A stretch of 32,067 nucleotides of DNA from an uncultured Clostridia bacterium (lineage in GTDB: Bacteria > Bacillota > Clostridia > Christensenellales > Aristaeellaceae): positions 1 to 32,067 of the forward strand of contig CAMVHE010000031.1 of the NCBI GenBank assembly GCA_947167215.1, in the 5' to 3' direction. Positions 7,972 through 15,970 of the stretch are shown here, one piece after another. A program made the translations under genes and the position numbers. Numbering within the stretch: the stretch's first letter is position 1; each line of letters opens with the position of its first letter. Under the pieces are notes generated by a model that had not been told where the DNA came from, searched no databases, and saw only the letters and a list, made by a program, of their open reading frames with translations.

Positions 7972-10056
7972 ATGGATCAACAAACATTGCTCTCAAAAAT
8001 CTACGGCGGTTTTCTCGGCATGAATGCCGGCATCCGCCTGGGCGCCCCTGTGGAGCCTTCCATCTGGACCTGTGAACGCATTGCCCGCACCTATGGCGAC
8101 ATTCACGGATACGTCAAGGATTACAAGCACTTTGCCGCCGATGATGACGCAAACGGCCCCGTCTTCTTTCTGCGTGCCCTGGATGACACCTGCGGTGCAG
8201 AGCCGACTCCGCAGAGCGTGGCGGAAGCATTCCTGAATTATGCCCGGGAAGGAATCGGCATGTTCTGGTGGGGCGGCCTTGGCGTCAGTACCGAGCACAC
8301 CGCCTACCTGAACCTTCTCCATGGCATTCCTGCCCCGCAGTCCGGTTCTATCCGGCAGAACGGCAAAACGATTGCCGAACAGATCGGCGGTCAGATCTTT
8401 ATCGACACCTGGGGGCTTGTCGCTCCCGGGGACCCTGCACGTGCAGCCCGTTATGCCCGTGCTGCCGCCTCAGTAAGCCATGACGGAGAAGCGCTCCACG
8501 GCGCCGCCTTTATTGCAGGCTGCATCGCTGCTGCTTTTACCATGGACAACATCCGGGATATCGTTGAAACCGGCCTTTCCCTGATTCCGGAAGACAGCCT
8601 CTACTCCCGGGTGGTCCGTGCAGTCCGCTCCTTCCATGATGCGCATGCTCCGGAAGGCTGGCAGGCCTGCCAGAAAATGCTCGAAGCTGAATGGGGCTAT
8701 GACCGTTATCCCGGGATCTGCCACATCATCCCCAATGCAGGAGTCTGTGCCCTGGCACTTTTCTACGGCCAGGGGAACTTTGACCGGACCATTGAGATTG
8801 CCACCATGTGCGGATGGGATACCGACTGCAATGCCGGAAATGTCGGCACTATTACAGGCGTACTCTGCGGAATTGATGGAATCTCGGACTGCTATCGCAC
8901 CCCGATCAATGATGAGCTGGTGCTCTCCGGCATTTCCGGCTATCTCAATATTCTGGATATTCCCACCTATGTCTACACCCTGGCTGCCTGGGGATACCGT
9001 CTCCGGCAGGAACCCGTGCCCGAAGAGATCGCATCGCATGTTCATCCCGGACGCATTGCCTTTGATTTCTCGCTTCCCGGGTCGACCCACGGTCTCTGTC
9101 TCTCGGATCCCTACCTGATGCGGAAGACCCCGAAGGACGGCGGCCTTGAGGTTCTCTGGCCCCGTATCAACCGCGGAGAATCCGGACGCATCTTCCTGAA
9201 GACCTTCTACCGCCGCAGCGATTTCAGCGACGAACGCTACAAACCGGTCTTCTCCCCCATTGCCTACCCGCAGCAGACGGCGGAGATCTCCCTGACCTAT
9301 GAAAAATGGGCAGGGGAGAGCATCTGCATCAGCCCCTATGTCCGGAAAGGCATCTCCGGGGAAATACTGCTTCAGAAACCGCAGATTCTCCGGGAGTCCG
9401 GGGATTATACCTTCTCCTTTACCCTGCCGGACTGTGACGGGGATGTGATCTCCGAAGTCGGTCTGCATGTGGAGGGCAATTCCCCCCGCATCCTCTATGA
9501 TGCCGGAAGACTCCTGCTGCATACCTTCTCGATCTCCGGCCCTGCCAGATACCGCATCCGTGTCGGCATCATGCCGGAAGAATTTGCGCAGCTTCTGCCT
9601 TTCTCCCAGAACCACGGGTCCTGGCATGTGGAGGACGGCTCCATTTCCGTCCTTGCCCTTTCCCATGCCGAATGCCTTACCGGCAACTACTTTACCCGCG
9701 ACGTATCGGTCACAGGCCGCATCCTGCCCCAGAACGGCACCAGCCATCTTCTGGCCCTGAGGGTACAGGGAACCCGACAGGGCTACTATGCAGGGCTGGA
9801 CGGCGAAGGGCGCATCTCGATCCTGCATCATGACCGGAATACCCTGCATCGTCTTGCCAGTGCGCCATTTGACTGGAAGCTGGAACAGGAGTATACGCTG
9901 AATTTCTCCGCCCAGGGTACGAAACTAACGCTTTCCATTGACGGAACTCCCGTCCTCACCGCAGAAGACGGACATCTGGATCATGGCATGATAGGATATG
10001 CACTGTACGACAGCGGCCGTGCCGCACTCTCCGATCTAGAAGTGGAGGAATACTGA
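7972..10056 (+). CDS. ADP-ribosylglycohydrolase-family protein fused to a beta-sandwich domain
   Basis: A 694-residue cytoplasmic protein. Residues ~1-340 are an ADP-ribosylglycohydrolase (DraG/ARH) domain: [17 protein letters not shown] at 12-28, an acidic triplet DDD at 57-59 in place of the usual TDDT, and the metal site GWDTDCN at 281-287. Relatives of this type hydrolyse N- or O-ribosyl bonds with two magnesium ions. Residues ~345-540 are of unclear fold. Residues ~545-694 look like a concanavalin/LamG-type beta sandwich as in DUF1080 proteins ([31 protein letters not shown]). Such appended domains usually bind sugars. AGGAGG precedes the ATG. The next gene is a second family member, 1 bp away, so a shared ribosyl-type substrate is likely. 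Confidence 0.8.
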   Translation: MDQQTLLSKIYGGFLGMNAGIRLGAPVEPSIWTCERIARTYGDIHGYVKDYKHFAADDDANGPVFFLRALDDTCGAEPTPQSVAEAFLNYAREGIGMFWWGGLGVSTEHTAYLNLLHGIPAPQSGSIRQNGKTIAEQIGGQIFIDTWGLVAPGDPARAARYARAAASVSHDGEALHGAAFIAGCIAAAFTMDNIRDIVETGLSLIPEDSLYSRVVRAVRSFHDAHAPEGWQACQKMLEAEWGYDRYPGICHIIPNAGVCALALFYGQGNFDRTIEIATMCGWDTDCNAGNVGTITGVLCGIDGISDCYRTPINDELVLSGISGYLNILDIPTYVYTLAAWGYRLRQEPVPEEIASHVHPGRIAFDFSLPGSTHGLCLSDPYLMRKTPKDGGLEVLWPRINRGESGRIFLKTFYRRSDFSDERYKPVFSPIAYPQQTAEISLTYEKWAGESICISPYVRKGISGEILLQKPQILRESGDYTFSFTLPDCDGDVISEVGLHVEGNSPRILYDAGRLLLHTFSISGPARYRIRVGIMPEEFAQLLPFSQNHGSWHVEDGSISVLALSHAECLTGNYFTRDVSVTGRILPQNGTSHLLALRVQGTRQGYYAGLDGEGRISILHHDRNTLHRLASAPFDWKLEQEYTLNFSAQGTKLTLSIDGTPVLTAEDGHLDHGMIGYALYDSGRAALSDLEVEEY

Positions 10057-10057
10057 C

Positions 10058-11050
10058 ATGCTATCATTTGACGAAATGAAGAGGAACCCGGAACGCTTCC
10101 TGGACAAGGCCCGGGGCGTCATGGCCGGCCTGGCCATCGGTGACTCCTTCGGAGACGCCTCCCGAAAACAGGACAATCAGCTGGCCTATGGAATCACCAC
10201 GGATTTCGGCCCCGGCGCCAGCTGGAGCACTGATGATACCGAATTCGGTCTGCTGACCGCCAAAACCCTCATTGCCTGCGGCGGCAGACTGACCCCGGAA
10301 GCCGTGGCAGAAGCCTGGAAACGGGATGTTGTCACGCTGGACGAAGAGCTCCACCGCGGCGGCAACAGTGAGATGGAAGCCGCTGCCAATCTGCGGAAAG
10401 GCCTCATGCCCCCGCTGACGGGCAAATATAACTCCTACGGTTCCTCCGACGGCGCAGCCATGCGTGCAGCCCCCATCGGCATTGTTTTTGCCGGTGACAT
10501 TCCCGGTGCTGCTGCCGCTGCAGAAGCAGATGCCTGCGTCAGCCATTATGCGGACGGAATCTGGGGCGCCCAGGCTGTTGCCTGTGCCGTAGCCGCCGCC
10601 ATGGCAGATGCCACCATGGAGGAAATCCTGGAAGCCGCCCTGTATGCCGTTCCTGCCGACAGCTGGTTCTCCTATACGTTCCATCTGGCACAGGAGATTG
10701 TTGCCTCCGGTGACATTCTGAGCTCCTGGATGCCGCTTCATGACCAGCTCCGTACCCGGTATAAGGCCGCCGTACCGGAAGCCGTCTCTGCCGCCTTTGC
10801 CCTTCTGAAGCTTGCTCCTCCGGATTTTGCCCAGGCAACCATTCTTGCAGGCAACTACGGGCGGGATGCAGACACCATTGCCGCCATCTGCGGTGCTGTC
10901 ATGGGTGCCCGGTTCGGCCTGTCCTCCATTCCTGCCCGCTGGGCCGCAAAAACGCGCTATCCCTCCGGAACCTGTCTCCCGATGGCAAAAGGCATTGACC
11001 TTCAGGACATTGCTGACCAGCTCGCCGGAATTGCCCTGGCGAAGGAGTAG
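10058..11050 (+). CDS. ADP-ribosylglycohydrolase-family protein
   Basis: A 330-residue ADP-ribosylglycohydrolase (DraG/ARH family) with a complete-looking dinuclear metal site: STDDTE at 57-62, SSDGAAMRAAPIG around 129-141, and GRDADT at 268-273. The N-terminal GVMAGLAIGDSFGD motif is standard. It starts one base after the previous gene's stop with GGAGG nine bases upstream, and the GntR gene follows after two bases. Classical members remove ADP-ribose from proteins or nucleic acids. In an operon with a sugar-type importer and a phosphatase, a metabolic role on an imported ribosylated compound is more plausible than protein de-modification; that is inference. Confidence 0.85.
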   Translation: MLSFDEMKRNPERFLDKARGVMAGLAIGDSFGDASRKQDNQLAYGITTDFGPGASWSTDDTEFGLLTAKTLIACGGRLTPEAVAEAWKRDVVTLDEELHRGGNSEMEAAANLRKGLMPPLTGKYNSYGSSDGAAMRAAPIGIVFAGDIPGAAAAAEADACVSHYADGIWGAQAVACAVAAAMADATMEEILEAALYAVPADSWFSYTFHLAQEIVASGDILSSWMPLHDQLRTRYKAAVPEAVSAAFALLKLAPPDFAQATILAGNYGRDADTIAAICGAVMGARFGLSSIPARWAAKTRYPSGTCLPMAKGIDLQDIADQLAGIALAKE

Positions 11051-11052
11051 CC

Positions 11053-11727
11053 ATGCCGCAGGAAAAGAAGCGCCTTTCGGATCAGGCACAGGAGGAACTG
11101 CTCCGCCGTATCCATTCCGGGGAACTTTCTCCCGGAATGCGCCTTCCCAGCGAGCCGGAACTGGCCAAAGAGCTTGGAATTTCCCGCGGTATTCTCCGGG
11201 AAGCCCTCAATGCCCTGCAGGAGAAAGGCTACATCCGACGGATTCCCCACGGCGGTTCCACAATTCTTCAGCGGAGTGATGAAAAAATATCCGAGCACAT
11301 CCTCAGCAATATGGAAAAGTGCAGCTATATGGAGCTCATGGAATTCCGGGAAGCCCTGGAAACCAAATCCATCCAGCTGGTGATCGACAGGGCATCCGAT
11401 GAGGAAATCGAATCCCTTTCTGACCTCATTCCAATTACCAACGACCGTGGTCCGGAGACACTGGACCGTTATTTCCATTATCGTCTTGCACAGCTCAGCC
11501 AGAACCGCCTGTTTGTGGTTTTCATCGATACCTATTATGAAATGATCCGGCACTTTGCGCTCAACACTTACCAGAGTGAAAGCACCCGGAAAGAGATGGA
11601 AGCCGAACATACCCGGATCGTTTCCGCCCTTCAGGCGGGAAATAAGGAAGCGGCAGTACAGGCTGTCAAGACCCATCTCACGAACGCAAAACATCGCGCA
11701 CTGGAGGTTTCTGATGCAAACAAATGA
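11053..11727 (+). CDS. GntR-family regulator, FCD subfamily
   Basis: A 224-residue transcription factor. Residues ~8-70 form the GntR winged helix (RLPSEPELAKELGISRGILR). Residues ~90-215 form the all-helical FCD effector domain. Its four metal/effector ligands appear intact: Asp138 and His142 (DRYFH), His186 and His208. FCD regulators bind carboxylic acids or sugar acids and usually repress their own operon. The gene lies inside the operon, with an AAGGAG that overlaps the upstream stop codon, so autoregulation through the palindrome at 2744-2758 is likely. The ligand cannot be read from sequence, but the subfamily favours an acidic metabolite. Confidence 0.9.
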   Translation: MPQEKKRLSDQAQEELLRRIHSGELSPGMRLPSEPELAKELGISRGILREALNALQEKGYIRRIPHGGSTILQRSDEKISEHILSNMEKCSYMELMEFREALETKSIQLVIDRASDEEIESLSDLIPITNDRGPETLDRYFHYRLAQLSQNRLFVVFIDTYYEMIRHFALNTYQSESTRKEMEAEHTRIVSALQAGNKEAAVQAVKTHLTNAKHRALEVSDANK

Positions 11728-12568
11728 TGTCCGCCTTATCGTCACCGACCTGGATGGAACTTTCCTGGGAGACGGAGGTATTCTCTTCGAACAGAACGGT
11801 GCCGCTTTCCGGGAGGCCAGCAGGCAGGGCATTGCGATCGCCATCGCCACAGGCCGCATGGCTCCCGTAGCTGCTCACATGGCTTCCACCCTGGGCATGC
11901 ACCGGTGCACCCTCATCGGCCTCAACGGCGGTCAGGTCTGGGATTCTCCTGCACCGGTTCACATCGAGCAGCACGTCTTTCCCACTTCCCTCTCCCATGC
12001 CATTCTGGATATCATCCGTGAGCATCACTGCCGTGGCAATGCCTATTCCGAAGATACCTTTTATTCCACCCAGCGCTACTCTACGGAAGCAGGGGAACGA
12101 TTCAAGAAAAGCTATTCGGAAGCAGGAATCCGGATTATCAACCATGATAGCGCCCTGGATCTGGCCTATGATGCCCCGCTACTGAAAATGCTGGTCCGGG
12201 ACACTGGCGACACCCAGGCCTATCTTGCCTGCAAGGAAGCCATCGGCGCCCTGCCCGGCGTTTATCTCGCCTCCTCCTTTGCCCACAACTTTGAAATCAT
12301 GCAGAAAGGCATTTCCAAGGCGGAGGCCGTCTCGCATCTGGCCGCGTCCCTCGGAATTTCCATGTCCCAGGTCATGGCTTTCGGCGATTACGACAACGAT
12401 CTTCCGCTGCTCTCACAGTGCGGCTACTCCGTAGCTATGGGCAATGCGCTGCCGGAAGTCAAAGACACCTGCCGTTTCCTTACAAAAACCAATGAGGAAT
12501 GCGGCGTTGCCTATGGCATCCATGCACTCCTGAACAACCAGCTTGATCTCATCCGCAAACCGGTATGA
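11714..12568 (+). CDS. HAD-superfamily phosphatase, Cof type
   Basis: A 284-residue haloacid dehalogenase phosphatase of the Cof/YidA type. It has nucleophile motif TDLDGT with Asp12 and Asp14, a large cap domain in the middle, and the C-terminal motif GDYDNDLPLL with paired aspartates that hold magnesium. I chose the ATG at 11714, which overlaps the regulator gene by 14 bp, because GGAGG lies six bases upstream and the protein opens directly into the first motif. It is the last gene of the operon. It probably dephosphorylates a sugar phosphate produced in the pathway, though Cof enzymes are often promiscuous. Confidence 0.88.
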   Translation: MQTNDVRLIVTDLDGTFLGDGGILFEQNGAAFREASRQGIAIAIATGRMAPVAAHMASTLGMHRCTLIGLNGGQVWDSPAPVHIEQHVFPTSLSHAILDIIREHHCRGNAYSEDTFYSTQRYSTEAGERFKKSYSEAGIRIINHDSALDLAYDAPLLKMLVRDTGDTQAYLACKEAIGALPGVYLASSFAHNFEIMQKGISKAEAVSHLAASLGISMSQVMAFGDYDNDLPLLSQCGYSVAMGNALPEVKDTCRFLTKTNEECGVAYGIHALLNNQLDLIRKPV

Positions 12569-12694
12569 GATTGTTCTTCCTTCTGCCCTGCATGCCCCTG
12601 ATGCTGCAGCAGCGGGAAAGTCCGACCGGCGGCTTCTTCCGCATCCAACTGCGCTGTTCCGCTTTCCATTCGAAAAGGACAGCGCCATTTTCCC

Positions 12695-12755
12695 TAAAAA
12701 AAGTCACGCCCCTCCCGCTTCGACGGCGGGATAGGGCGTGACTTCTTTTCTTTTC
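12695..12755. terminator. Bidirectional intrinsic terminator
   Basis: An 11-bp perfect stem (12701-12711 with 12734-12744) encloses an inner GC stem. It has a T-rich tail on the plus strand and an uninterrupted T run on the minus strand (12695-12700). It separates the convergent operon end (12568) and deoC (12794) and serves both. The rest of 12569-12694 shows no gene. Confidence 0.9.
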
Positions 12756-12793
12756 CGATAGCGAAGATTCCCCGAAGGCCTTACGGAATAAGC

Positions 12794-13450
12794 TTATGCC
12801 TTCTGTTCCTTGAGAATCTTGATAATCCTGCTGGTTCCCAGTCTGCTGGCACCCAGCTCGATAAACTTTTCAGCATCCGCCAGCGTTGCGATGCCGCCGG
12901 CTGCCTTGATGCGTACCTGCTTGCCCACATGGGCGGCAAAAAGGGCGATATCGTCAAAAGTCGCTCCGGCAGTGGAAAAACCGGTAGATGTCTTGATGAA
13001 GTCTGCACCGCATTCCGTCACTATTCTGCACATGCGGATCTTCTCTTCTTCCGTAAGCAGGCAGGTTTCAATGATGACCTTCAGGATCAGCTCCCCGCAG
13101 GCCGCTTTGAGGCAGCGGATTTCATTGGCAACATACTCATCATTTCCGGCTTTCAGCATGCCGATATTGATCACCATATCGATTTCCCTTGCACCGTTGG
13201 CAATCGCTTCCCGGGTTTCAAATTCCTTGGCGGCGGTCGTCATGTTTCCGTTGGGAAATCCGACTACAGTGCAGATCGTCATGTTTTCCCCGCAATATTC
13301 GTGGGCCATTTTCACATAGCAGGGCGGAATGCATACCGAAGCAGTATGATATGCCATTGCATCATCACAGAGTGCACGTATCTCCTCCCAGGTTGCCGTC
13401 TGCTTGAGCAGGGTATGGTCAACCATGGAACAAATCTTTGCATTATCCAT
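12794..13450 (-). CDS. deoC: Deoxyribose-phosphate aldolase
   Basis: A 218-residue class I aldolase that cleaves 2-deoxyribose 5-phosphate to glyceraldehyde 3-phosphate and acetaldehyde, the last step of deoxynucleoside breakdown. The Schiff-base lysine is Lys153 in FIKTSTGF, the second active-site lysine is Lys182 in RIKAAGG, and Asp91 sits in EIDMVIN. Length is normal. An AGAGGA site lies eight bases before the ATG. The gene has its own promoter and stands apart from the nucleoside phosphorylase and deoxyribomutase genes it often accompanies; none of these is in the window. Confidence 0.95.
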   Translation of the reverse strand: MDNAKICSMVDHTLLKQTATWEEIRALCDDAMAYHTASVCIPPCYVKMAHEYCGENMTICTVVGFPNGNMTTAAKEFETREAIANGAREIDMVINIGMLKAGNDEYVANEIRCLKAACGELILKVIIETCLLTEEEKIRMCRIVTECGADFIKTSTGFSTAGATFDDIALFAAHVGKQVRIKAAGGIATLADAEKFIELGASRLGTSRIIKILKEQKA

Positions 13451-13485
13451 TTATTCATTCCTCTTTTCATCATAGAAGTGCCTTA

Positions 13486-13514
13486 AGCATACTCAATATA
13501 AAGGAGTTCGTCAA
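13486..13514 (-). promoter_or_regulatory. Promoter of deoC
   Basis: On the minus strand TTGACG (13509-13514), a 17-bp spacer, TATGCT (13486-13491). It lies just downstream of the alaS terminator, so deoC is an independent unit. Confidence 0.7.
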
Positions 13515-13527
13515 GCATTCTTTTCCG

Positions 13528-13561
13528 AAAAAAATCCCCTGACATTCATCTGTCAGGGGAT
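13528..13561 (-). terminator. Terminator of alaS
   Basis: An 11-bp perfect stem (13534-13544 with 13551-13561), a 6-nt loop and a run of seven T on the minus strand, 6 bp after the alaS stop codon. Confidence 0.92.
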
Positions 13562-13566
13562 AATGA

Positions 13567-15375
13567 TCAGGCTTCGTTAGGGTCTGCACCAATGGTTGCC
13601 TTGATGCGGCGAACACCGGCAGAAGAAGACTCTTCCTTGAGAATCTTAAAGCTGACCAGCTCACCGGTATGCGTAGCATGGGGTCCTCCGCAGATTTCCT
13701 TGGAGTACGGTCCCATGGTGTACATGCGTACACGCTCGCCATACTTGCTCTCGAAGAGGCCGATGGCACCTTCTGCCTTGGCTTCGGCCACGGTGGTCTC
13801 CTTCATCTCAATCGGCACATCCGCCTGGATCCACTCATTGACCAGAGAAGAAACCTCCGCCAGCTCTTCCTTCGTCATTTTACGGCCGAAAGTAAAGTCA
13901 AAACGCAGACGTTCCGCGGTAATGTTGGAGCCCTTCTGGGCAACTTCCGGTCCAAGTACCTTCCGGAGAGCAGCATGAAGCAGGTGTGTTGCCGTATGCA
14001 GGCGGGTTGTCTGTACGCTGTGATCAGCGAGGCCGCCCTTGAAGCGCTGTTCTGCGCCGGCATGCGAGTTCTTCTGGTGCTCTTCGAAATGCTTCTTGAA
14101 GCCTTCCTCATCGACCGTCAGGCCATTCTCTGCAGCCAGCTCCCGGGTCATCTCAATGGGGAAACCGAAAGTGGTATAGAGGTCAAAGGCAGCCATACCG
14201 TCAATCTGCTTGCTGTCTCCCATCCTCGCCACCAGTTTCTCGAACTCACGCTCGCCCTGACGCAGCGTCTTCGCAAAACGGGATTCTTCCAGCTTGAACT
14301 GTTCCATCACAAACTGTTCGTTCTGGCGCAGTTCCGGATAGACTTCCGCGTACTGGTCAATAATCACCTTGGCGATTTCACCGGTAAATCCATCCGGCAA
14401 GCCGATCTCCAGTCCGTACCGTACGGCGCGACGGATCAGGCGGCGGAGCACATAGCCCTGGTCAACGTTGGACGGGCTGACACCGCGGGGATCGCCCATG
14501 ATGAAAGTAGAAGTCCGCAGATGGTCCGCAATGATGCGGAATGCTTTGGTGACATCCTCGCTCTCGCCGTACTGCTTTCCGGAAAGTTCGGAGATTTTCG
14601 CCAGGATCCCCGTGAATGCATCCGTTTCATAAACGGTTCCAACCCCGTTGAGGGTAGCAATGGTTCTCTCCAGACCCATGCCCGTATCCACGTTCTTTTT
14701 CGCAAGGGGCACATATTTGCCGTCTGCGGTCTTGTTGTACTGCATGAACACGTCGTTCCAGATTTCAAGGAAACGTCCGCAGTCGCAGGCAGGAGAACAA
14801 TCCGGTCCGCAGGGCGGCTGGTCCTTGATGATAAACATCTCGGTATCCGGTCCGCAGGGTCCGGTCTGTCCGGCAGGTCCCCACCAGTTGTGCTTCCGGG
14901 GCAGGAAGTAAATGTTCTCAGGCTTCACACCGTTTTCCATCCAGTATCCGGCAGCTTCCTCATCCCGAGGAATATCCCCTTCTCCTTCAAACACCGTGAA
15001 AGCCAGCTTATCCTTATCCAGACCCAGATACTCTTCACTGGTCAGGAATTCCCAGCTCCAGGAAATCATTTCTTTTTTGAAATAATCACCGAGGGACCAG
15101 TTTCCAAGCATCTCAAAGAAGGTCAGATGGGAAGCATCGCCTACTTCGTCAATATCACCGGTACGGATGCACTTCTGCACGTCGGTGAGTCTGGTTCCTG
15201 CCGGATGCTTGCTGCCCAGCAGATAAGGTACGAGCGGATGCATGCCAGCGGTGGTAAAGAGCACGGTAGGATCATTTTCCGGAATTACAGAAGCGCTGGG
15301 AATGACAGCATGGCCTTTGCTCTTGAAAAAGTTCAGCCACATGGCACGAAGCTCGCCGGATGTTTTCGGTTTCAT
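13567..15375 (-). CDS. alaS: Alanyl-tRNA synthetase, short form without C-terminal domain
   Basis: A 602-residue alanyl-tRNA synthetase. The aminoacylation core is at the N-terminus (motif 2 region THLTFFEMLGNWSLGDYF; LEIWNDVFMQY; GMGLERT). The editing domain follows with its zinc ligands HTATHLLH and CGGPHATHTG. The protein ends directly after the editing domain, so the C-Ala/DHHA1 domain and its coiled coil, normally about 270 further residues, are absent. Short forms of this kind are known in some bacteria, and no frameshift or remnant follows, since the terminator begins 6 bp later. I chose the ATG at 15375 (AAGGA nine bases upstream). The longer reading from 15477 would run through the T-box. 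Confidence 0.95.
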   Translation of the reverse strand: MKPKTSGELRAMWLNFFKSKGHAVIPSASVIPENDPTVLFTTAGMHPLVPYLLGSKHPAGTRLTDVQKCIRTGDIDEVGDASHLTFFEMLGNWSLGDYFKKEMISWSWEFLTSEEYLGLDKDKLAFTVFEGEGDIPRDEEAAGYWMENGVKPENIYFLPRKHNWWGPAGQTGPCGPDTEMFIIKDQPPCGPDCSPACDCGRFLEIWNDVFMQYNKTADGKYVPLAKKNVDTGMGLERTIATLNGVGTVYETDAFTGILAKISELSGKQYGESEDVTKAFRIIADHLRTSTFIMGDPRGVSPSNVDQGYVLRRLIRRAVRYGLEIGLPDGFTGEIAKVIIDQYAEVYPELRQNEQFVMEQFKLEESRFAKTLRQGEREFEKLVARMGDSKQIDGMAAFDLYTTFGFPIEMTRELAAENGLTVDEEGFKKHFEEHQKNSHAGAEQRFKGGLADHSVQTTRLHTATHLLHAALRKVLGPEVAQKGSNITAERLRFDFTFGRKMTKEELAEVSSLVNEWIQADVPIEMKETTVAEAKAEGAIGLFESKYGERVRMYTMGPYSKEICGGPHATHTGELVSFKILKEESSSAGVRRIKATIGADPNEA

Positions 15376-15398
15376 GTTTCTTCTTCCTTTCTTGCATA

Positions 15399-15626
15399 AC
15401 AAAAGCGCCTGCATCGTCCGGGGACGAACAGACGCATATTCGCGGTACCACTCCGGTTGGTGTTCTTCAACACCCACTCTCCTCCGTTAACGCCGGAATG
15501 TACGTCTCATTCATCACGAGAAAACTCCCCGGAGGGCTTGGGCAGATGCGTAACGCCGGGCTTCCACCTGTCCCGACTCGCTGTGGTCCGTTTCTCTGCT
15601 TTTCTTTCCGGATCATGGTTTACAGT
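15399..15626 (-). promoter_or_regulatory. T-box riboswitch controlling alaS
   Basis: On the minus strand the leader holds a stem I region with CAGCGAG and GGTGGAAGCCC-type distal motifs, a GGTGTT-gaag-AACACC hairpin, and the conserved T-box GTGGTACCGCG (plus coordinates 15441-15451). A terminator hairpin follows (15405-15435) with a TTTT tail (15401-15404). The T-box bulge reads UGGU, which pairs with the ACCA end of a tRNA whose discriminator base is A, as in tRNA-Ala. Uncharged tRNA-Ala would favour the antiterminator and alaS expression. The specifier codon was not assigned; a GCA near the base of stem I is one candidate. Confidence 0.9.
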
Positions 15627-15631
15627 CCGGC

Positions 15632-15660
15632 ATTATAGAAGGAATACCTGTTTTTGTCAA
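15632..15660 (-). promoter_or_regulatory. Consensus promoter of alaS
   Basis: On the minus strand TTGACA (15655-15660), exactly 17 bp, TATAAT (15632-15637). This is a perfect sigma-A consensus, in keeping with control at the T-box rather than at initiation. Confidence 0.92.
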
Positions 15661-15891
15661 GCACTTTTCCAATTGGTGCCTCATTTTCATGCAGTGGTTC
15701 CAAAGAAAACGGCCATTCCTCTGCATTTGGAAGGTCCTTCCGCTGATGGCAGTCCGGTAACCGACATCATCGCCAAAGAAGGTGCTCCGCTCTGTTCTCT
15801 CCCCTGTTCCTGCAGTCTGCGGGCAGCAGATTTCCCAGGTCTTTCCTCCGGACAGCCCCTTCTCTGGAAGCTCTGTCCTTTCCCTGAAAAC
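15661..15891. other. Intergenic stretch without a supported gene
   Basis: Between the alaS promoter and the terminator of the cell-wall protein gene there are open frames on both strands. None has a ribosome site with a plausible start or recognisable protein sequence. Only a short GGAAGG-t-CCTTCC palindrome was noticed. Confidence 0.6.
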
Positions 15892-15924
15892 AAAAAAGCA
15901 GGGAGCAACACTTGGCTGCTCCCT
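15892..15924 (-). terminator. Terminator of the peptidoglycan-binding protein gene
   Basis: On the minus strand AGGGAGCA pairs with TGCTCCCT (15900-15907 with 15917-15924), followed by GC and TTTTTT (15892-15897). It lies 47 bp after the stop codon. Confidence 0.85.
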
Positions 15925-15953
15925 ATAAAGAGGGGGTTGGGGGCTTGTTAATT

Positions 15954-15970
15954 GGAATACCTGGTATTCC
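15954..15970. repeat. 17-bp palindrome directly after a stop codon
   Basis: GGAATACC-T-GGTATTCC is a perfect 8+1+8 inverted repeat that abuts the stop codon of the peptidoglycan-binding protein gene. There is no T-tract, so it is not the terminator, which lies further on. It could be an mRNA 3' element or a protein-binding site. Confidence 0.5.

Noticed and set aside
13669..15399. 576-residue open frame on the plus strand
   Set aside because: Antisense to alaS; a by-product of codon bias in that gene.
15457..15951. 164-residue plus-strand open frame
   Set aside because: It overlaps the T-box leader and promoter of alaS on the other strand and has no ribosome site.
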